Below are positions 1 through 8,870 of a DNA stretch of 64,000 bases, piece after piece (positions within the stretch are counted from its first letter, which is position 1; every line of letters begins with the position of its first letter). A program made the position numbers and the translations under genes. The stretch is from assembly GCA_910575705.1 (NCBI GenBank), contig CAJTFG010000002.1, forward strand, positions 186,001 to 250,000, read 5' to 3'. The notes beneath the pieces are model-generated. The model was not told the origin of the DNA. It did not search any database and worked only from the letters and a program-made list of their open reading frames with translations. This DNA is from Erysipelotrichales bacterium (GTDB lineage Bacteria; Bacillota_I; Bacilli_A; Erysipelotrichales; Erysipelotrichaceae).

Positions 1-66
1 GATCATGAAGAACTGCGTGATCAGTTACGGACAGATATCGAAAAAAAGGTGGGATATCATGCTTGA
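1..66 (+). CDS. sufD: SufD C-terminus (partial, left edge)
   Basis: The first frame is open from base 1 and stops at a TGA ending at 66, giving the last 21 residues of a protein (DHEELRDQ...KKVGYHA). It overlaps the start of sufS by eight bases. In Gram-positive SUF operons the gene before sufS is sufD, the partner of SufB and SufC in the Fe-S assembly scaffold, and a short basic C-terminal helix fits SufD. The identification rests mainly on gene order because so little sequence is present. Confidence 0.65.
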   Translation, partial: DHEELRDQLRTDIEKKVGYHA

Positions 67-1291
67 CGTTCATAAAATAAGAAAAGATTTTCCGATGTTA
101 GAAGGACATCGGATGCAGGGAATGCCCTTGATCTATTTAGACAACGCGGCTACAACGTTTAAACCGCAGAGCGTTATCGATGCGGTCACGCATTATTATA
201 CGGATATCAGCGTTAATGCGCATCGCGGTGATTATGAGTTGAGCTATCAGGTGGATACCGAGTATGAAAGTGCTCGTGAGACCGTTGCTCGGTTTCTTCA
301 TGCGGATAAGCGGGAAATCGTTTTTACAAGCGGTGCCAGCGAAGCGTTGAATCTGGTAGCTTATGGGTTTGGCCGTAAACTGCTGAAGCCGGGTGATGTG
401 GTTTTATCGAGTGAGGCGGAGCATGCTTCCAGCATCCTTCCATGGATGAAGACCTGTGAGGAGACGGGAGCGGAATTGACGTATATACCTTTGGATGAGG
501 AAGGACGTTTGACAGCCGATAATTTTGAGAGATGCATGGATCATCACGTGAAAATCGTTGCGCTTGCGCAGGTAACGAATGTGCTTGGTTACGAAATGCC
601 GGTAAAGGAGATCTGTGAGATCGCTCATCGCTATGGCGCTAAAGTCATTGTGGATGGGGCGCAGTCGGTTCCGCATATGCCGGTAGACGTGCTGGAGATG
701 GATTGTGATTTTTTGGCATTTTCCGCTCATAAATTATGCGGACCGACCGGTATCGGTGTTTTGTATGGGAAATATGAATATCTGGATTGGATGGATCCGT
801 TTCTGTTGGGAGGCGGCAGCAATGCGCGCTTTGATATGTGCGGAAATATCATGCTGAAGCAGCCTCCTTATAAATTTGAAAGCGGTACACCGGCGATTGA
901 AGCCGTTCTTGGGATGAAAGCGGCGATTCAGTATATCGATTCCATCGGTATGGAGGAGATCCACGCGTATGAAAGAGAGCTGCATCGGTATGTTGTGGAG
1001 CGGATGATGAAGATGGATAATCTTGTCGTGTATAATCCATACAGCGATTCCGGCATCATTACCTTTAATGTGAAAGATGTATTTGCTCAGGACGGCGCTT
1101 CATTTTTCAATGCGAACGGCATCGCGGTAAGAAGCGGTCAGCATTGCGCTAAACTACTGATGGATAAGTTGGGAACAAGCGCGACCATACGAGCCAGTTT
1201 ATATTTTTATAACACGAAAGAAGAAGCGGATATCTTTCTGGATGTTTGTTCAAAGGCGACTTTGGAAAACTGTTTGGATATCTTCTTCTGA
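59..1291 (+). CDS. sufS: SufS cysteine desulfurase
   Basis: This PLP enzyme takes sulfur from cysteine and passes it to SufU for Fe-S cluster assembly. The 410-residue protein has the class V aminotransferase fold. The PLP lysine lies in SAHKLCGP (about K225), the PLP aspartate in IVDGAQS, and the persulfide cysteine in RSGQHCAK (about C363). I chose the ATG at 59 because a purine-rich AAAAAAGGTGGGA precedes it and family members begin near this point; an in-frame ATG at 5 lies inside sufD. It overlaps sufD, and sufU follows after about 20 bases, so the genes are one operon. The identification is firm. Confidence 0.96.
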   Translation: MLDVHKIRKDFPMLEGHRMQGMPLIYLDNAATTFKPQSVIDAVTHYYTDISVNAHRGDYELSYQVDTEYESARETVARFLHADKREIVFTSGASEALNLVAYGFGRKLLKPGDVVLSSEAEHASSILPWMKTCEETGAELTYIPLDEEGRLTADNFERCMDHHVKIVALAQVTNVLGYEMPVKEICEIAHRYGAKVIVDGAQSVPHMPVDVLEMDCDFLAFSAHKLCGPTGIGVLYGKYEYLDWMDPFLLGGGSNARFDMCGNIMLKQPPYKFESGTPAIEAVLGMKAAIQYIDSIGMEEIHAYERELHRYVVERMMKMDNLVVYNPYSDSGIITFNVKDVFAQDGASFFNANGIAVRSGQHCAKLLMDKLGTSATIRASLYFYNTKEEADIFLDVCSKATLENCLDIFF

Positions 1292-1312
1292 TAGCAGAAA
1301 GAAGGAAACCTT

Positions 1313-1768
1313 ATGTCAGATATGTTGCATGATCCGATGGTTCTTCGTCAGATCATCATGGATCATTATGAATACCCCAGAAATCATGAGCTGAGCAAAG
1401 ATGCGGGCTATTGTCAGAAGCATATGGCTTCTGACTCCTGCATCGATGATATTTACGTTCAGGCGAAAATAGCGAATGGTGTGATCGACGATATACGCTT
1501 TGACGGTGTTGCCTGTACGATCTCAACGGCGAGTACTTCCATCATGAGCGAACTCTTGCAAGGGAAGAGCATTGCAGAAGCCCGGCAGATCTTAGAACAG
1601 TATTATGCAATGATCGATGGGAAGAATTATGATGCGCAAATGCTGGAAGAGGCTGTTGCCTTTCATAATGTCGGCCGGCAGGCAAACCGTATAAAATGTG
1701 CGACGATCGGCTGGAAAGCGATAGAAGAACTGATGGATGAAAGTGAGAAAGCACATGAGCAAGAATAG
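1313..1768 (+). CDS. sufU: SufU sulfurtransferase for Fe-S assembly
   Basis: SufU is the zinc-bound sulfur acceptor that relays sulfur from SufS to the SufBCD scaffold in Firmicutes. The 151-residue protein is IscU-like. Its expected zinc and sulfur ligands are visible: C43 and D45 in DSCIDD, C68 in GVACTIS and C129 in RIKCATIG. These match the Cys/Asp/Cys/Cys set of Bacillus SufU. It sits between sufS and sufB, and its 3' end overlaps the start of sufB, which suggests translational coupling. Confidence 0.95.
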   Translation: MSDMLHDPMVLRQIIMDHYEYPRNHELSKDAGYCQKHMASDSCIDDIYVQAKIANGVIDDIRFDGVACTISTASTSIMSELLQGKSIAEARQILEQYYAMIDGKNYDAQMLEEAVAFHNVGRQANRIKCATIGWKAIEELMDESEKAHEQE

Positions 1769-3155
1769 CATACATATGGAAGAAGAATACAAATACGGTT
1801 TTCATGACCGGGATGTCAGCGTTTATAAAACAGGCAAAGGTCTTACCAGAGAAACGATCGAGGAGATCTCGCGCTTAAAAGGAGAGCCTCAGTGGATGAA
1901 GGAGTTTCGTCTAAAAGCATTTGAACAATTTTTGCGTATGCCTTTGCAGGATTGGGGACCGGCTCTTACGGACTTGGATTTTGATGCGTATACGTACTAT
2001 ATTAAGCCGAGTGAAAAACAGGGTAAAGATTGGTCCGAAGTACCGGAAACCATCAAAGACACCTTTGCGCGATTGGGGATCCCGGAAGCAGAGGCTAAGT
2101 TTTTATCCGGAGTATCCACACAATATGAATCGGAAGTCGTCTATCATAATATGCTGCAGGAAGTGGAAGAAAAAGGCGTTATCTTTCTTGATACGGATAC
2201 TGCATTGCGTGAACATCCGGATCTTTTCAAGAAGTACTTTGGTACGCTAGTGCCTCCCGGCGATAATAAGTTTGCGGCTTTGAACAGTGCGGTCTGGAGC
2301 GGAGGAAGCTTTATTTATGTACCGAAAGGCGTACATTTGGAAAAACCCTTGCAGTCTTATTTCCGCATTAATTCAGAGCAGATGGGGCAGTTTGAAAGAA
2401 CACTGATCATCGTAGATGAAGGAGCTGACGTACATTATGTGGAAGGGTGTACAGCGCCGACGTATTCGAAAGACAGTCTGCACGCCGCTATTGTGGAAAT
2501 ATTCGTTCATCGAAATGCGAAGTGCCGCTATTCCACCGTTCAAAATTGGTCAGGGAATATCTTGAATCTGGTTACAAAGCGGGCAAAGGTATACGGTCAC
2601 GGTTCCATGGAATGGATCGATGGAAATATCGGATCGCATATTACGATGAAATATCCTGCCTGTGTGCTGGCAGAAGAATATGCGCGGGGAATGACGATCT
2701 CCATTGCGGTTGCCGGCAAACAGCAAATTCAAGATGCCGGGGCAAAGATGATTCATTTAGCACCGCATACGTATAGCAATATCGTATCGAAATCGGTTTC
2801 CCGTTGCGGCGGGGAAGTAAATTACCGCGGACTTATTCATCACGGGCCGCTTGCCGAAGGGGCAAAAAGCAAAGTGGAGTGCGATACGCTTATTTTGGAT
2901 AAGCAAAGCCGCAGTGATACGATCCCTATGAACATAACGAGGAATAAAACGAGTCAGATCGAACATGAGGCGACGGTTTCCAATATTTCTGAAGAACAGC
3001 TTTTTTATCTCATGTCCCGCGGTTTGAATCGTGCGCAGGCTACGGAAATGATCGTCATGGGTTTTTTGGAGCCCTTTACCCGAGAGCTTCCTATGGAATA
3101 TGCCGTGGAATTGAATCAATTGCTGAAGCTTGATATGGAAGGCTCCATCGGATGA
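1755..3155 (+). CDS. sufB: SufB Fe-S cluster scaffold protein
   Basis: SufB is the core scaffold of the SufBCD complex, on which Fe-S clusters are assembled before transfer to apoproteins. At 466 residues it has the usual family length and the beta-helix core, including the YVEGCTAP segment and the conserved C-terminal region around [10 protein letters not shown] and LMSRGL. I placed the start at ATG 1755 (MSKNSIH); ATGs at 1737 and 1776 are alternatives with equally weak ribosome binding sites. It overlaps sufU upstream and shares an ATGA with the next gene downstream. Confidence 0.95.
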   Translation: MSKNSIHMEEEYKYGFHDRDVSVYKTGKGLTRETIEEISRLKGEPQWMKEFRLKAFEQFLRMPLQDWGPALTDLDFDAYTYYIKPSEKQGKDWSEVPETIKDTFARLGIPEAEAKFLSGVSTQYESEVVYHNMLQEVEEKGVIFLDTDTALREHPDLFKKYFGTLVPPGDNKFAALNSAVWSGGSFIYVPKGVHLEKPLQSYFRINSEQMGQFERTLIIVDEGADVHYVEGCTAPTYSKDSLHAAIVEIFVHRNAKCRYSTVQNWSGNILNLVTKRAKVYGHGSMEWIDGNIGSHITMKYPACVLAEEYARGMTISIAVAGKQQIQDAGAKMIHLAPHTYSNIVSKSVSRCGGEVNYRGLIHHGPLAEGAKSKVECDTLILDKQSRSDTIPMNITRNKTSQIEHEATVSNISEEQLFYLMSRGLNRAQATEMIVMGFLEPFTRELPMEYAVELNQLLKLDMEGSIG

Positions 3156-3688
3156 TGAAGAAGCAGCAGCTGCGCAAGCGTCTTTTAGCAAAGCGAGATC
3201 AGTTGACGAAGCAGGAGATCGCTGATAAGAGCGAACGTATTTTGAAACAGCTGCTTCCTTATCTGCATGACGCAAAGTGTGTCGCAGTGTATAAGAGCAT
3301 CGCATCGGAAGTCGATACTGCCGGTATCATTCGATATTTACTGGAGCATGGCAAAAAAGTAGCGGTTCCCGTATGTGAAAGCGCCGGTATCATGTCTTTC
3401 TATGCAGTGGAGGAGCATACGGTGTTCGTCCGTAATGCGATGAAGATCGAAGAGCCGCAAGATGCCGATATAGTTGCATCAGTGGATATTGATCTTGTTT
3501 TGGTGCCGATGGTGGGCTTTTGCGGTCATGCCCGTCTGGGATACGGAGGCGGGTATTACGATCGTTTTCTTGAAAGCAGCAAGGCATATAAGATCGGGCT
3601 TGCCTTTGCTTGTCAACAGGCGATGTTTGTGAAGGAACCGCATGATATAAATATGGATCTCATCATTCAAGAAAATCAAACGATATAA
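3152..3688 (+). CDS. 5-formyltetrahydrofolate cyclo-ligase
   Basis: This enzyme uses ATP to convert 5-formyl-THF to 5,10-methenyl-THF in cytosolic folate metabolism. The 178-residue protein has the family's N-terminal basic K/R segment ([13 protein letters not shown]) and the glycine-rich signature [11 protein letters not shown] at about residues 130-140. It overlaps the sufB stop codon by four bases and ends at a hairpin terminator, so it is the last gene of the SUF transcript. The coupling to SUF is positional; no functional link is implied by the sequence. Confidence 0.93.
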   Translation: MMKKQQLRKRLLAKRDQLTKQEIADKSERILKQLLPYLHDAKCVAVYKSIASEVDTAGIIRYLLEHGKKVAVPVCESAGIMSFYAVEEHTVFVRNAMKIEEPQDADIVASVDIDLVLVPMVGFCGHARLGYGGGYYDRFLESSKAYKIGLAFACQQAMFVKEPHDINMDLIIQENQTI

Positions 3689-3709
3689 CGGCGTATATGC
3701 CGTTTTTTT
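3688..3709 (+). terminator. Rho-independent terminator after the SUF operon
   Basis: Stem ACGGC (3688-3692) pairs with GCCGT (3699-3703) and is followed by a run of seven T. The stem begins in the stop codon of the cyclo-ligase gene. Confidence 0.75.
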
Positions 3710-3766
3710 GCGATGTTCTCAGATATGGCATAAATATGCAGAATGTCCGCATACTAGCTTTAGGAA

Positions 3767-4930
3767 GTGATCGATATCGAAAAGAAAAAACGATATGCAA
3801 CATATGCTATGAACTTTCTGTCATTTGTTGCGATTTCTATGGTCAATACCCAAATGATCCCTTTTATGACAAGTATTGGCTATGATGTTATACAGCGCGG
3901 ATATATTTTAGCCGCAAACTCTATAGTGGCGATTGCCGGACAGTTTCTGTTCGGATATTTATGCGATCGCTTTTCCCAGATGAAGAAGTTCTTTTTTCTG
4001 GCCTATACGATTCTTTTTATAAGCGGTATTCTGATGTTTTTAAAAACGGAACAGTTTTTTATTTATCATCTGCTGACGATCGCCGTCATGGGAGGGATGG
4101 TAAAAGTCATTATGGGACTGAATGAAACATGGATGCTGGAGTTGGATCCCGAGAATTACGGAAAGCTGCGGGCATGGGGAGCGTTGGGGTTGACTGCGGG
4201 ATCGCCGCTGGCCGGTTTTCTCGTTCGACGGTATTCTTATATTTCACTTATGATAACACTGATTGCCGTATCTTTGTTTTTGTATGGATTGATTATGTAC
4301 AGTCCGGATGTGAAAAAAGAAAGCCGTGAGAGAATATCGCTTTCCAGTATTCAGGATCTCATAAAAAATTTGCGCTATGTCTGGCTTGTCATTATTTATC
4401 TTCTCATCTATATGGTCGGTACGGCCGATCAGTATGTCGTGATTGATAAAATGTTGGATATCGGCGCTTCCAACGGCTTGGTCGGTATCAAATGGGCATT
4501 GCAGTCCTTTATGGAAGTACCGCTTTTTCTGGTTGCGTCGAAGATATTGGATCGCTTTAAACCGGGTACGTTGTTGTTTTTCGGAACGTTCATGTATGGT
4601 ATTAAATTTCTTTTATATGGAATTTCCTATGAAGGATGGATGGTGACGGCGACTGCGGCATTGCAGTTGGTTACGTTACCGATCGTCATGCTGACAAGCA
4701 AGGTCATGATCAAGGAAATCACACCGCAGAAGCTGCAGTCCAGTGCACAGATGTTCGCAATGGCCGTGTTTATCGGTGTCAGCGGTTTGATCACACCGCT
4801 CATCACTTCTTATTTGTCGGAAAATATCGGCTATGATCATACGCTGTACGGTGTGGCGGCCTTTACCTTGCTGCCGCTTGCGCTCATCTTTCTTTATTTG
4901 AAAACAAGCAAAAAGGGACTTGCAAAATAA
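3767..4930 (+). CDS. MFS transporter, LacY/nucleoside symporter-like
   Basis: This is a 387-residue membrane protein with about twelve hydrophobic segments and the major facilitator loop FGYLCDRF between helices 2 and 3. The overall pattern resembles the MFS_1_like group (oligosaccharide or nucleoside proton symporters), but I cannot assign a substrate. A TAG lies six bases before the GTG at 3767, so that GTG is the earliest possible start; its ribosome site (TAGGAAG) is unusually close, and the ATG at 3809 is an alternative. It appears to be a single-gene unit between two terminators. Confidence 0.85.
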   Translation: MIDIEKKKRYATYAMNFLSFVAISMVNTQMIPFMTSIGYDVIQRGYILAANSIVAIAGQFLFGYLCDRFSQMKKFFFLAYTILFISGILMFLKTEQFFIYHLLTIAVMGGMVKVIMGLNETWMLELDPENYGKLRAWGALGLTAGSPLAGFLVRRYSYISLMITLIAVSLFLYGLIMYSPDVKKESRERISLSSIQDLIKNLRYVWLVIIYLLIYMVGTADQYVVIDKMLDIGASNGLVGIKWALQSFMEVPLFLVASKILDRFKPGTLLFFGTFMYGIKFLLYGISYEGWMVTATAALQLVTLPIVMLTSKVMIKEITPQKLQSSAQMFAMAVFIGVSGLITPLITSYLSENIGYDHTLYGVAAFTLLPLALIFLYLKTSKKGLAK

Positions 4931-4975
4931 GGAAAACTTATCTATAATTTTAAAGGAAGAATACTAAGAACAACA

Positions 4976-5003
4976 GAAGCCGTACACATGCGGCTTCTTT
5001 GTT
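4976..5003 (+). terminator. Probable terminator after the MFS gene
   Basis: GAAGCCG (4976-4982) pairs with CGGCTTC (4991-4997), followed by a short T-rich stretch (TTTGTT). The T-run is weak. Confidence 0.5.
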
Positions 5004-5025
5004 ATATCGGATGGGAGAGATGAGG

Positions 5026-5532
5026 ATGAAGATGCTGGAAATTCGCCGAGGTCCCTGCGGTTTTGAAGTGTATGATGATATGACATGCATTTATAAGATC
5101 ATGCAGGAAGAAGGCTGCTATGTATTGAAAAATGTTTATGACCGCAAGGTTGCTGTACTGCGTCCTTCAAAGGATCCCTTTTCGTTTTTTCCAGAAAGAA
5201 AGAAGACGGTCTATGATTTTATCTTTGAGACTAGACAGGCGGGAACGTTCTGTGCAGATCGGCATGCGGCATCTTTGGAAGAAAAGGGGATACGATATAT
5301 ATGTTACAGTGGACGGCTGATGGGAAAAGATATGCTGATCGGCTATGAAGATGATAATTTCATATTTCAGATCGATCACTATGATGAGCGGACGTCCATG
5401 TTTTTAAAACAGCCGGAATATGCGGTATATGCCTCTTTGTATTTTGGTTATTTTATGTTCAATGGAAAACGATACAGTGAATCTGATGATTTTTTATCAC
5501 ATCTTCCGGAAGATATGATGTCTTTTGTATAA
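5026..5532 (+). CDS. Uncharacterised protein
   Basis: I do not recognise this 168-residue protein. It has no membrane segment and no obvious catalytic motif. It reads as a mixed alpha/beta protein with alternating strand-like stretches (YVLKNVYDRKVAVLR, GKDMLIGYEDDNFIFQI), loosely reminiscent of LURP-one/tubby-like beta barrels, though I would not assert that. The start at ATG 5026 follows GGGAGA; ATG 5032 with GAGATGAGG is equally possible. It lies between an MFS transporter and a DedA-type gene on the same strand. Confidence 0.7.
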   Translation: MKMLEIRRGPCGFEVYDDMTCIYKIMQEEGCYVLKNVYDRKVAVLRPSKDPFSFFPERKKTVYDFIFETRQAGTFCADRHAASLEEKGIRYICYSGRLMGKDMLIGYEDDNFIFQIDHYDERTSMFLKQPEYAVYASLYFGYFMFNGKRYSESDDFLSHLPEDMMSFV

Positions 5533-5581
5533 AGTATCATAATTAAAACTCCAGTTCTGTAAACTATAGAGAGGCGATACT

Positions 5582-6139
5582 ATGACAGTACAGGAGTTTT
5601 TTATCGTATGGCAGGATATAGGTCTTTTTCTATATGCGATCTTGAAAGCTTTTTTGCCGCTTCCTTCTTTGGAGGTCATCTTAGTTCCGCTTTGCTTGGC
5701 GAATATGGATAAGTGGATCATATATTCCTTGGAAGGAGCTGCCGGTACATTTATCGGTGGGGCTATCGGTTATTGGATCGCTTATAAAGCCGGTCGTAAC
5801 GCGCTGGTTCATCTGGCAGGAAAGAAAGATGTGGAAGAAGGGGAGCGATTGATGAATAAATACGGTTTGCTTGCTGTATTTATCGGCGGGATCACACCGA
5901 TTCCCGATTTTCTTCTAGCGTACCTTGCCGGTTTTACTCATATGCGGTTTTTATCGTTTGCTTTATGCGATGCGGTAGCGCGATTATTGAGAAGTTTGCT
6001 AGTTACCTATGTGCTGAGAGCATTGGGAACGGTTATGAACGTAGATGCATATGGCACTGTTTTTTCCATGCTGATCATCATATGGCTTTTATGGAAATGG
6101 TGGAAAAATAAACGGGAACTTACAAAGGAGTATTCATAA
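5582..6139 (+). CDS. DedA/VTT-domain membrane protein, YqaA-like
   Basis: This 185-residue integral membrane protein has the VTT (SNARE-associated Golgi) fold. It shows the glycine-rich re-entrant segment EGAAGTFIGGAIGYWIAYKAG at about residues 52-72 and the second signature FIGGITPIPDF at about 100-110. Members of this superfamily are implicated in lipid-carrier or phospholipid flipping and membrane homeostasis; the exact substrate is unknown. A GAGAGGCGATACT precedes the ATG. Its 3' end overlaps the convergent amidotransferase gene by about 20 bases. Confidence 0.85.
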   Translation: MTVQEFFIVWQDIGLFLYAILKAFLPLPSLEVILVPLCLANMDKWIIYSLEGAAGTFIGGAIGYWIAYKAGRNALVHLAGKKDVEEGERLMNKYGLLAVFIGGITPIPDFLLAYLAGFTHMRFLSFALCDAVARLLRSLLVTYVLRALGTVMNVDAYGTVFSMLIIIWLLWKWWKNKRELTKEYS

Positions 6140-6776
6140 AGAAATGAAAGAAGAAAGGGAAGACGGCATCGTTTTCCATGATTTCCGGATGCCACTGTAC
6201 AGCGAAGATCGGTAATGTATCGTGTGCGATCGCTTCGATGCTGCCATCTTCTGCATATGCGCATACGGAAAGGTGTTTTCCCAGCTCATCGATCGTCTGA
6301 TGATGATAGCTGTTGATGGGACCGTCGTTCATGCACATCGACAGTACGGAGTCAGGAACGACATGCAACTTGTGCATATGAGAGCTGCCTTCATGCCGCT
6401 GTGTATCGATATGTTGATGTAGCGTTCCCTGAAAATAGACATTGATGAGCTGGATGCCCCGGCAGATACCTAATATCGGTTTCTTTTTTTTGATGAATGC
6501 ATGAAGAACAGCAAAATCACGCACATCCATCGTAGGATCTTCATACATTTGGGAATGCGGATCATAGTGAGAGCGAAAGTAAAACGGTGCGATGTCATAT
6601 CCTCCGGGAAGGATCAACGCATCACAGAATTGGGCGATCTCATCGTTTCCGCTGTTTCCGTAAACGGGGATCGGCGTATGGGAAAAGGCGATGATCTTCT
6701 GCATGTATGTTTCGTTGACGAAAACTCGGTTTTTCCCATCCAGAAAGTCAGTTCTGGTCATTATGGCGATGTTCAT
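6120..6776 (-). CDS. Class I glutamine amidotransferase-like protein (peptidase C26)
   Basis: This 218-residue protein belongs to the gamma-glutamyl-gamma-aminobutyrate hydrolase (PuuD-like) family. The nucleophile is C105 in GICRGIQ, the oxyanion segment is LPGGYDI, and the His/Glu pair is H196 and E198 in WHPEI. The family hydrolyses gamma-glutamyl amide bonds, and the substrate here is unknown. There are no polyamine genes next to it to support a putrescine role. It is convergent with the DedA-like gene and divergent from the candidate small RNA at 6.9 kb. Confidence 0.88.
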   Translation of the reverse strand: MNIAIMTRTDFLDGKNRVFVNETYMQKIIAFSHTPIPVYGNSGNDEIAQFCDALILPGGYDIAPFYFRSHYDPHSQMYEDPTMDVRDFAVLHAFIKKKKPILGICRGIQLINVYFQGTLHQHIDTQRHEGSSHMHKLHVVPDSVLSMCMNDGPINSYHHQTIDELGKHLSVCAYAEDGSIEAIAHDTLPIFAVQWHPEIMENDAVFPFFFHFFMNTPL

Positions 6777-6884
6777 AACAGTTCCTTTCCAGGTCGTTTG
6801 GTACCTGATTTATGATATTTTTTTTGAAATATGAGAAAATTTATGAAATAACAAATATTGTCAATAAACTTCTATGTAATTTAT

Positions 6885-6913
6885 TTGACAAATAATTGAT
6901 TTTCTTGTAATAT
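6885..6913 (+). promoter_or_regulatory. SigA-type promoter of candidate small RNA
   Basis: A consensus -35 TTGACA (6885-6890) is followed by a 17-base spacer and TAATAT (6908-6913). No coding frame follows; the transcript would begin at about 6919 and run into the hairpins described next. Confidence 0.7.
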
Positions 6914-6918
6914 ATTCA

Positions 6919-7057
6919 CGGGTAGTGATACCTGGCAGTGATCCTAGCTAATCTATCCTTTCTTCCCCCACCCATATGGATAGGTTAGTATCTCCCCCAA
7001 ATTTAAATCTAGGATCACTGTCTTAATCATCAAAGAAAGCACTTCATGTGCTTTTTT
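6919..7057 (+). ncRNA. Candidate C-rich small RNA, about 139 nt
   Basis: No gene lies in this 343-base gap (6777-7119), but it holds a strong promoter, a nested structure and a terminator. A perfect 12-bp outer stem pairs 6936-6947 with 7009-7020. Inside it a 10-bp stem (one G-U pair) joins 6949-6958 with 6978-6987. The 19-base apical loop carries CUUCCCCCACCC, and the 21-base unpaired 3' side of the outer stem carries UCUCCCCC. A terminator hairpin (7036-7054, T-run to 7057) closes it. Exposed C-runs complementary to Shine-Dalgarno sequences are typical of base-pairing sRNAs such as RsaE/RoxS and LhrC in Firmicutes. I do not recognise this as 6S or SRP RNA, though a divergent 6S RNA is not excluded. 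Confidence 0.65.
7036..7057 (+). terminator. Terminator of candidate small RNA
   Basis: AAAGCAC (7036-7042), loop TTCAT, GTGCTTT (7048-7054), with six T in a row from 7052 to 7057. Confidence 0.8.
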
Positions 7058-7079
7058 ATTATATTATGAAGCATAGAGA

Positions 7080-7110
7080 AAAAAGTTCCTACCGAGATTT
7101 TCAGTAGGAA
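7080..7110 (-). terminator. Terminator for the radical SAM gene
   Basis: TTCCTAC (7086-7092) pairs with GTAGGAA (7104-7110). On the minus strand the stem is followed by CTTTTTTC, a good U-tract; on the plus strand there is also a short TTTT. Confidence 0.65.
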
Positions 7111-7119
7111 TTTTAACGT

Positions 7120-8070
7120 TTAGGACTCTTTATATTTTTTCCCCTGCCATGTATTTCTTTTGACCATCTCTTTATCGATATCGTTTAACACGCATACCTT
7201 TTTCTTTGTCCATTGCGGGGCGATCAGCTGATTTTGTATGCCGTCACCGGTAAGGCGTTGAATGATCATACGAGGAGGAAAAAGTTCCAGCTGTGAAATG
7301 ACGATATCGATATATTCCTCTTTGCTTAACAGCGGAAAAGGAGACTGTCTGAACTGTTCTGCCATCTGCGTATGTTCCATGATATGCAGCATGTGGATCT
7401 TTACCGCATGGATAGGCAAGGCGGCTAACGCTGCTGCCGATGCCAGCATATCCTCTTTTGTTTCATCCGGAAGCGAATTAATCAGATGTACACAGCATCG
7501 GATATTCGTAGGCTCCAGGCTCTTGACACAGTCCAGAAAGGTTTCGTATGTGTGACCGCGATGTATCTTTGCGGCGGTATCGTTGTGAATGCTTTGTAGG
7601 CCCAGCTCTATCCATATATCTTTTTGTTTGGTAAGGGAATGCAGATATGCGATTTTTTCCTGTTCCAGGCAATCGGCTCTGGTAGCGATGGCGATCGCCT
7701 GTACATCGTCCATCTGTATGAACGGACGGATCATCTCTTTCAGCGTTTCTAAAGAGCAGTATGTATTGGTATATGCCTGAAAATAAGCGATCGCTTTACC
7801 ATCGGGCCATTTTTTCTTTTGAAGAACCATTCCTTTTTGAAATTGAGTTGTCAGATCTTCTTTTTGGTTGCCGGCACATTCTCCGCTGCCTAAGCTGCCG
7901 CAGAAAGTACAGCCGCCTGTACCACACGTTCCATCTCGATTAGGACAGCTCAATCCTGCATTTAGGGCAACTTTGAATACTTTGTGATGATAGCGATGTT
8001 TCAGGTAATAATTCCATGTATGATAGCGTTTATTGTCATCGCTGTAGGGAAAGGGATTGTTATATGCCAT
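7120..8070 (-). CDS. TIGR01212-type radical SAM protein (YtqA/YhcC family)
   Basis: This 316-residue protein has the family's distinctive N-terminal cluster region: C42 in SCPNRDGTCG, then C54 and C57 in GGCTFCG. These are the expected ligands of the SAM-binding [4Fe-4S] cluster, in the unusual CX11CX2C spacing of this family. The region after it (IAYFQAYTNTY, WIELGLQS) matches the radical SAM barrel. The physiological reaction was not established in this family as far as I know. The start at 8070 follows GGTGATCTT. It is divergent from the YgjP-like gene. Confidence 0.9.
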   Translation of the reverse strand: MAYNNPFPYSDDNKRYHTWNYYLKHRYHHKVFKVALNAGLSCPNRDGTCGTGGCTFCGSLGSGECAGNQKEDLTTQFQKGMVLQKKKWPDGKAIAYFQAYTNTYCSLETLKEMIRPFIQMDDVQAIAIATRADCLEQEKIAYLHSLTKQKDIWIELGLQSIHNDTAAKIHRGHTYETFLDCVKSLEPTNIRCCVHLINSLPDETKEDMLASAAALAALPIHAVKIHMLHIMEHTQMAEQFRQSPFPLLSKEEYIDIVISQLELFPPRMIIQRLTGDGIQNQLIAPQWTKKKVCVLNDIDKEMVKRNTWQGKKYKES

Positions 8071-8175
8071 AAGATCACCGCTGTAATTTTATCATATTTA
8101 ATAGGATTATATATAGAAACTTTGTGTGAAGTATGAGATAATACCACTACAATATGGTGATAGGATGAGTTTTGA

Positions 8176-8856
8176 ATGACAGACAAAAAAGTTTTACAAT
8201 GTAAAAATTCCCCGATTACATATACATTGTTAACGAAGCAAGTAAAACATATCAATATGCGGATACAGCCTTCCGGTGAGATCGTCGTGAGCGCGAATCC
8301 CTTTGTGCCGCAGAAAAAAATCGATGAGTTTGTAAATCAGAAGATCTCATGGATTCTGAAGCATCAAAAGGAATTGATGGAACGGCGTGCGGTATTGACA
8401 TATACGAAGGAGTATTTTGTTTTATTTGGCAGGACATTAAAGGTAAAGTTGATCATGGGCAAGTATTCTCGTGTTCATTATGGGAATGATATCTTATATG
8501 TACATCTGAAAGAGGAAGCTTCCTTTGAATCGGTGATGGAGCGTTTTATGCGGAAGCTGTGCATGGATGTTTTTACGGATATCGCCGGATTGATGCAAAA
8601 GCGGCTGCAAGATTATTCGCTACCGACGCCTGTCCTTAAGATCCGTAAGATGAAATCGCGCTGGGGAAGCTGTATTCCCGCCAAGCAGCAGATCACACTG
8701 AACCAGAATCTGATCCATTATCCGATCGAATTTGCGGAATATGTGATTCTTCATGAACTCGTGCATTTTATTCAACCGAATCATTCCAAAGCTTTTTATC
8801 AAATTATTGAATACTATATGCCGGATTATAAAGAAAGAATAAAACTGGCAGGGTAG
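8176..8856 (+). CDS. YgjP/SprT-like zinc metallopeptidase
   Basis: This 226-residue protein is of the M48-type YgjP (DUF45) family. The zinc site is HELVH at residues 193-197, with a third histidine at 203 (PNHSKAF), and the characteristic KSRWGSC precedes it at 160-166. It has no signal peptide, so it is probably cytoplasmic. The start follows GGATGAG. DegV follows 14 bases downstream, so the two are likely cotranscribed. Substrates of the family are not defined. Confidence 0.88.
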   Translation: MTDKKVLQCKNSPITYTLLTKQVKHINMRIQPSGEIVVSANPFVPQKKIDEFVNQKISWILKHQKELMERRAVLTYTKEYFVLFGRTLKVKLIMGKYSRVHYGNDILYVHLKEEASFESVMERFMRKLCMDVFTDIAGLMQKRLQDYSLPTPVLKIRKMKSRWGSCIPAKQQITLNQNLIHYPIEFAEYVILHELVHFIQPNHSKAFYQIIEYYMPDYKERIKLAG

Positions 8857-8870
8857 AGAAAGGATATATC

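Noticed and set aside
6919-7057. 6S RNA or SRP RNA identity for the C-rich RNA
   Set aside because: The central bubble is one-sided and the apical SRP tetraloop motif is missing; I cannot run a covariance search, so this is left open rather than asserted.
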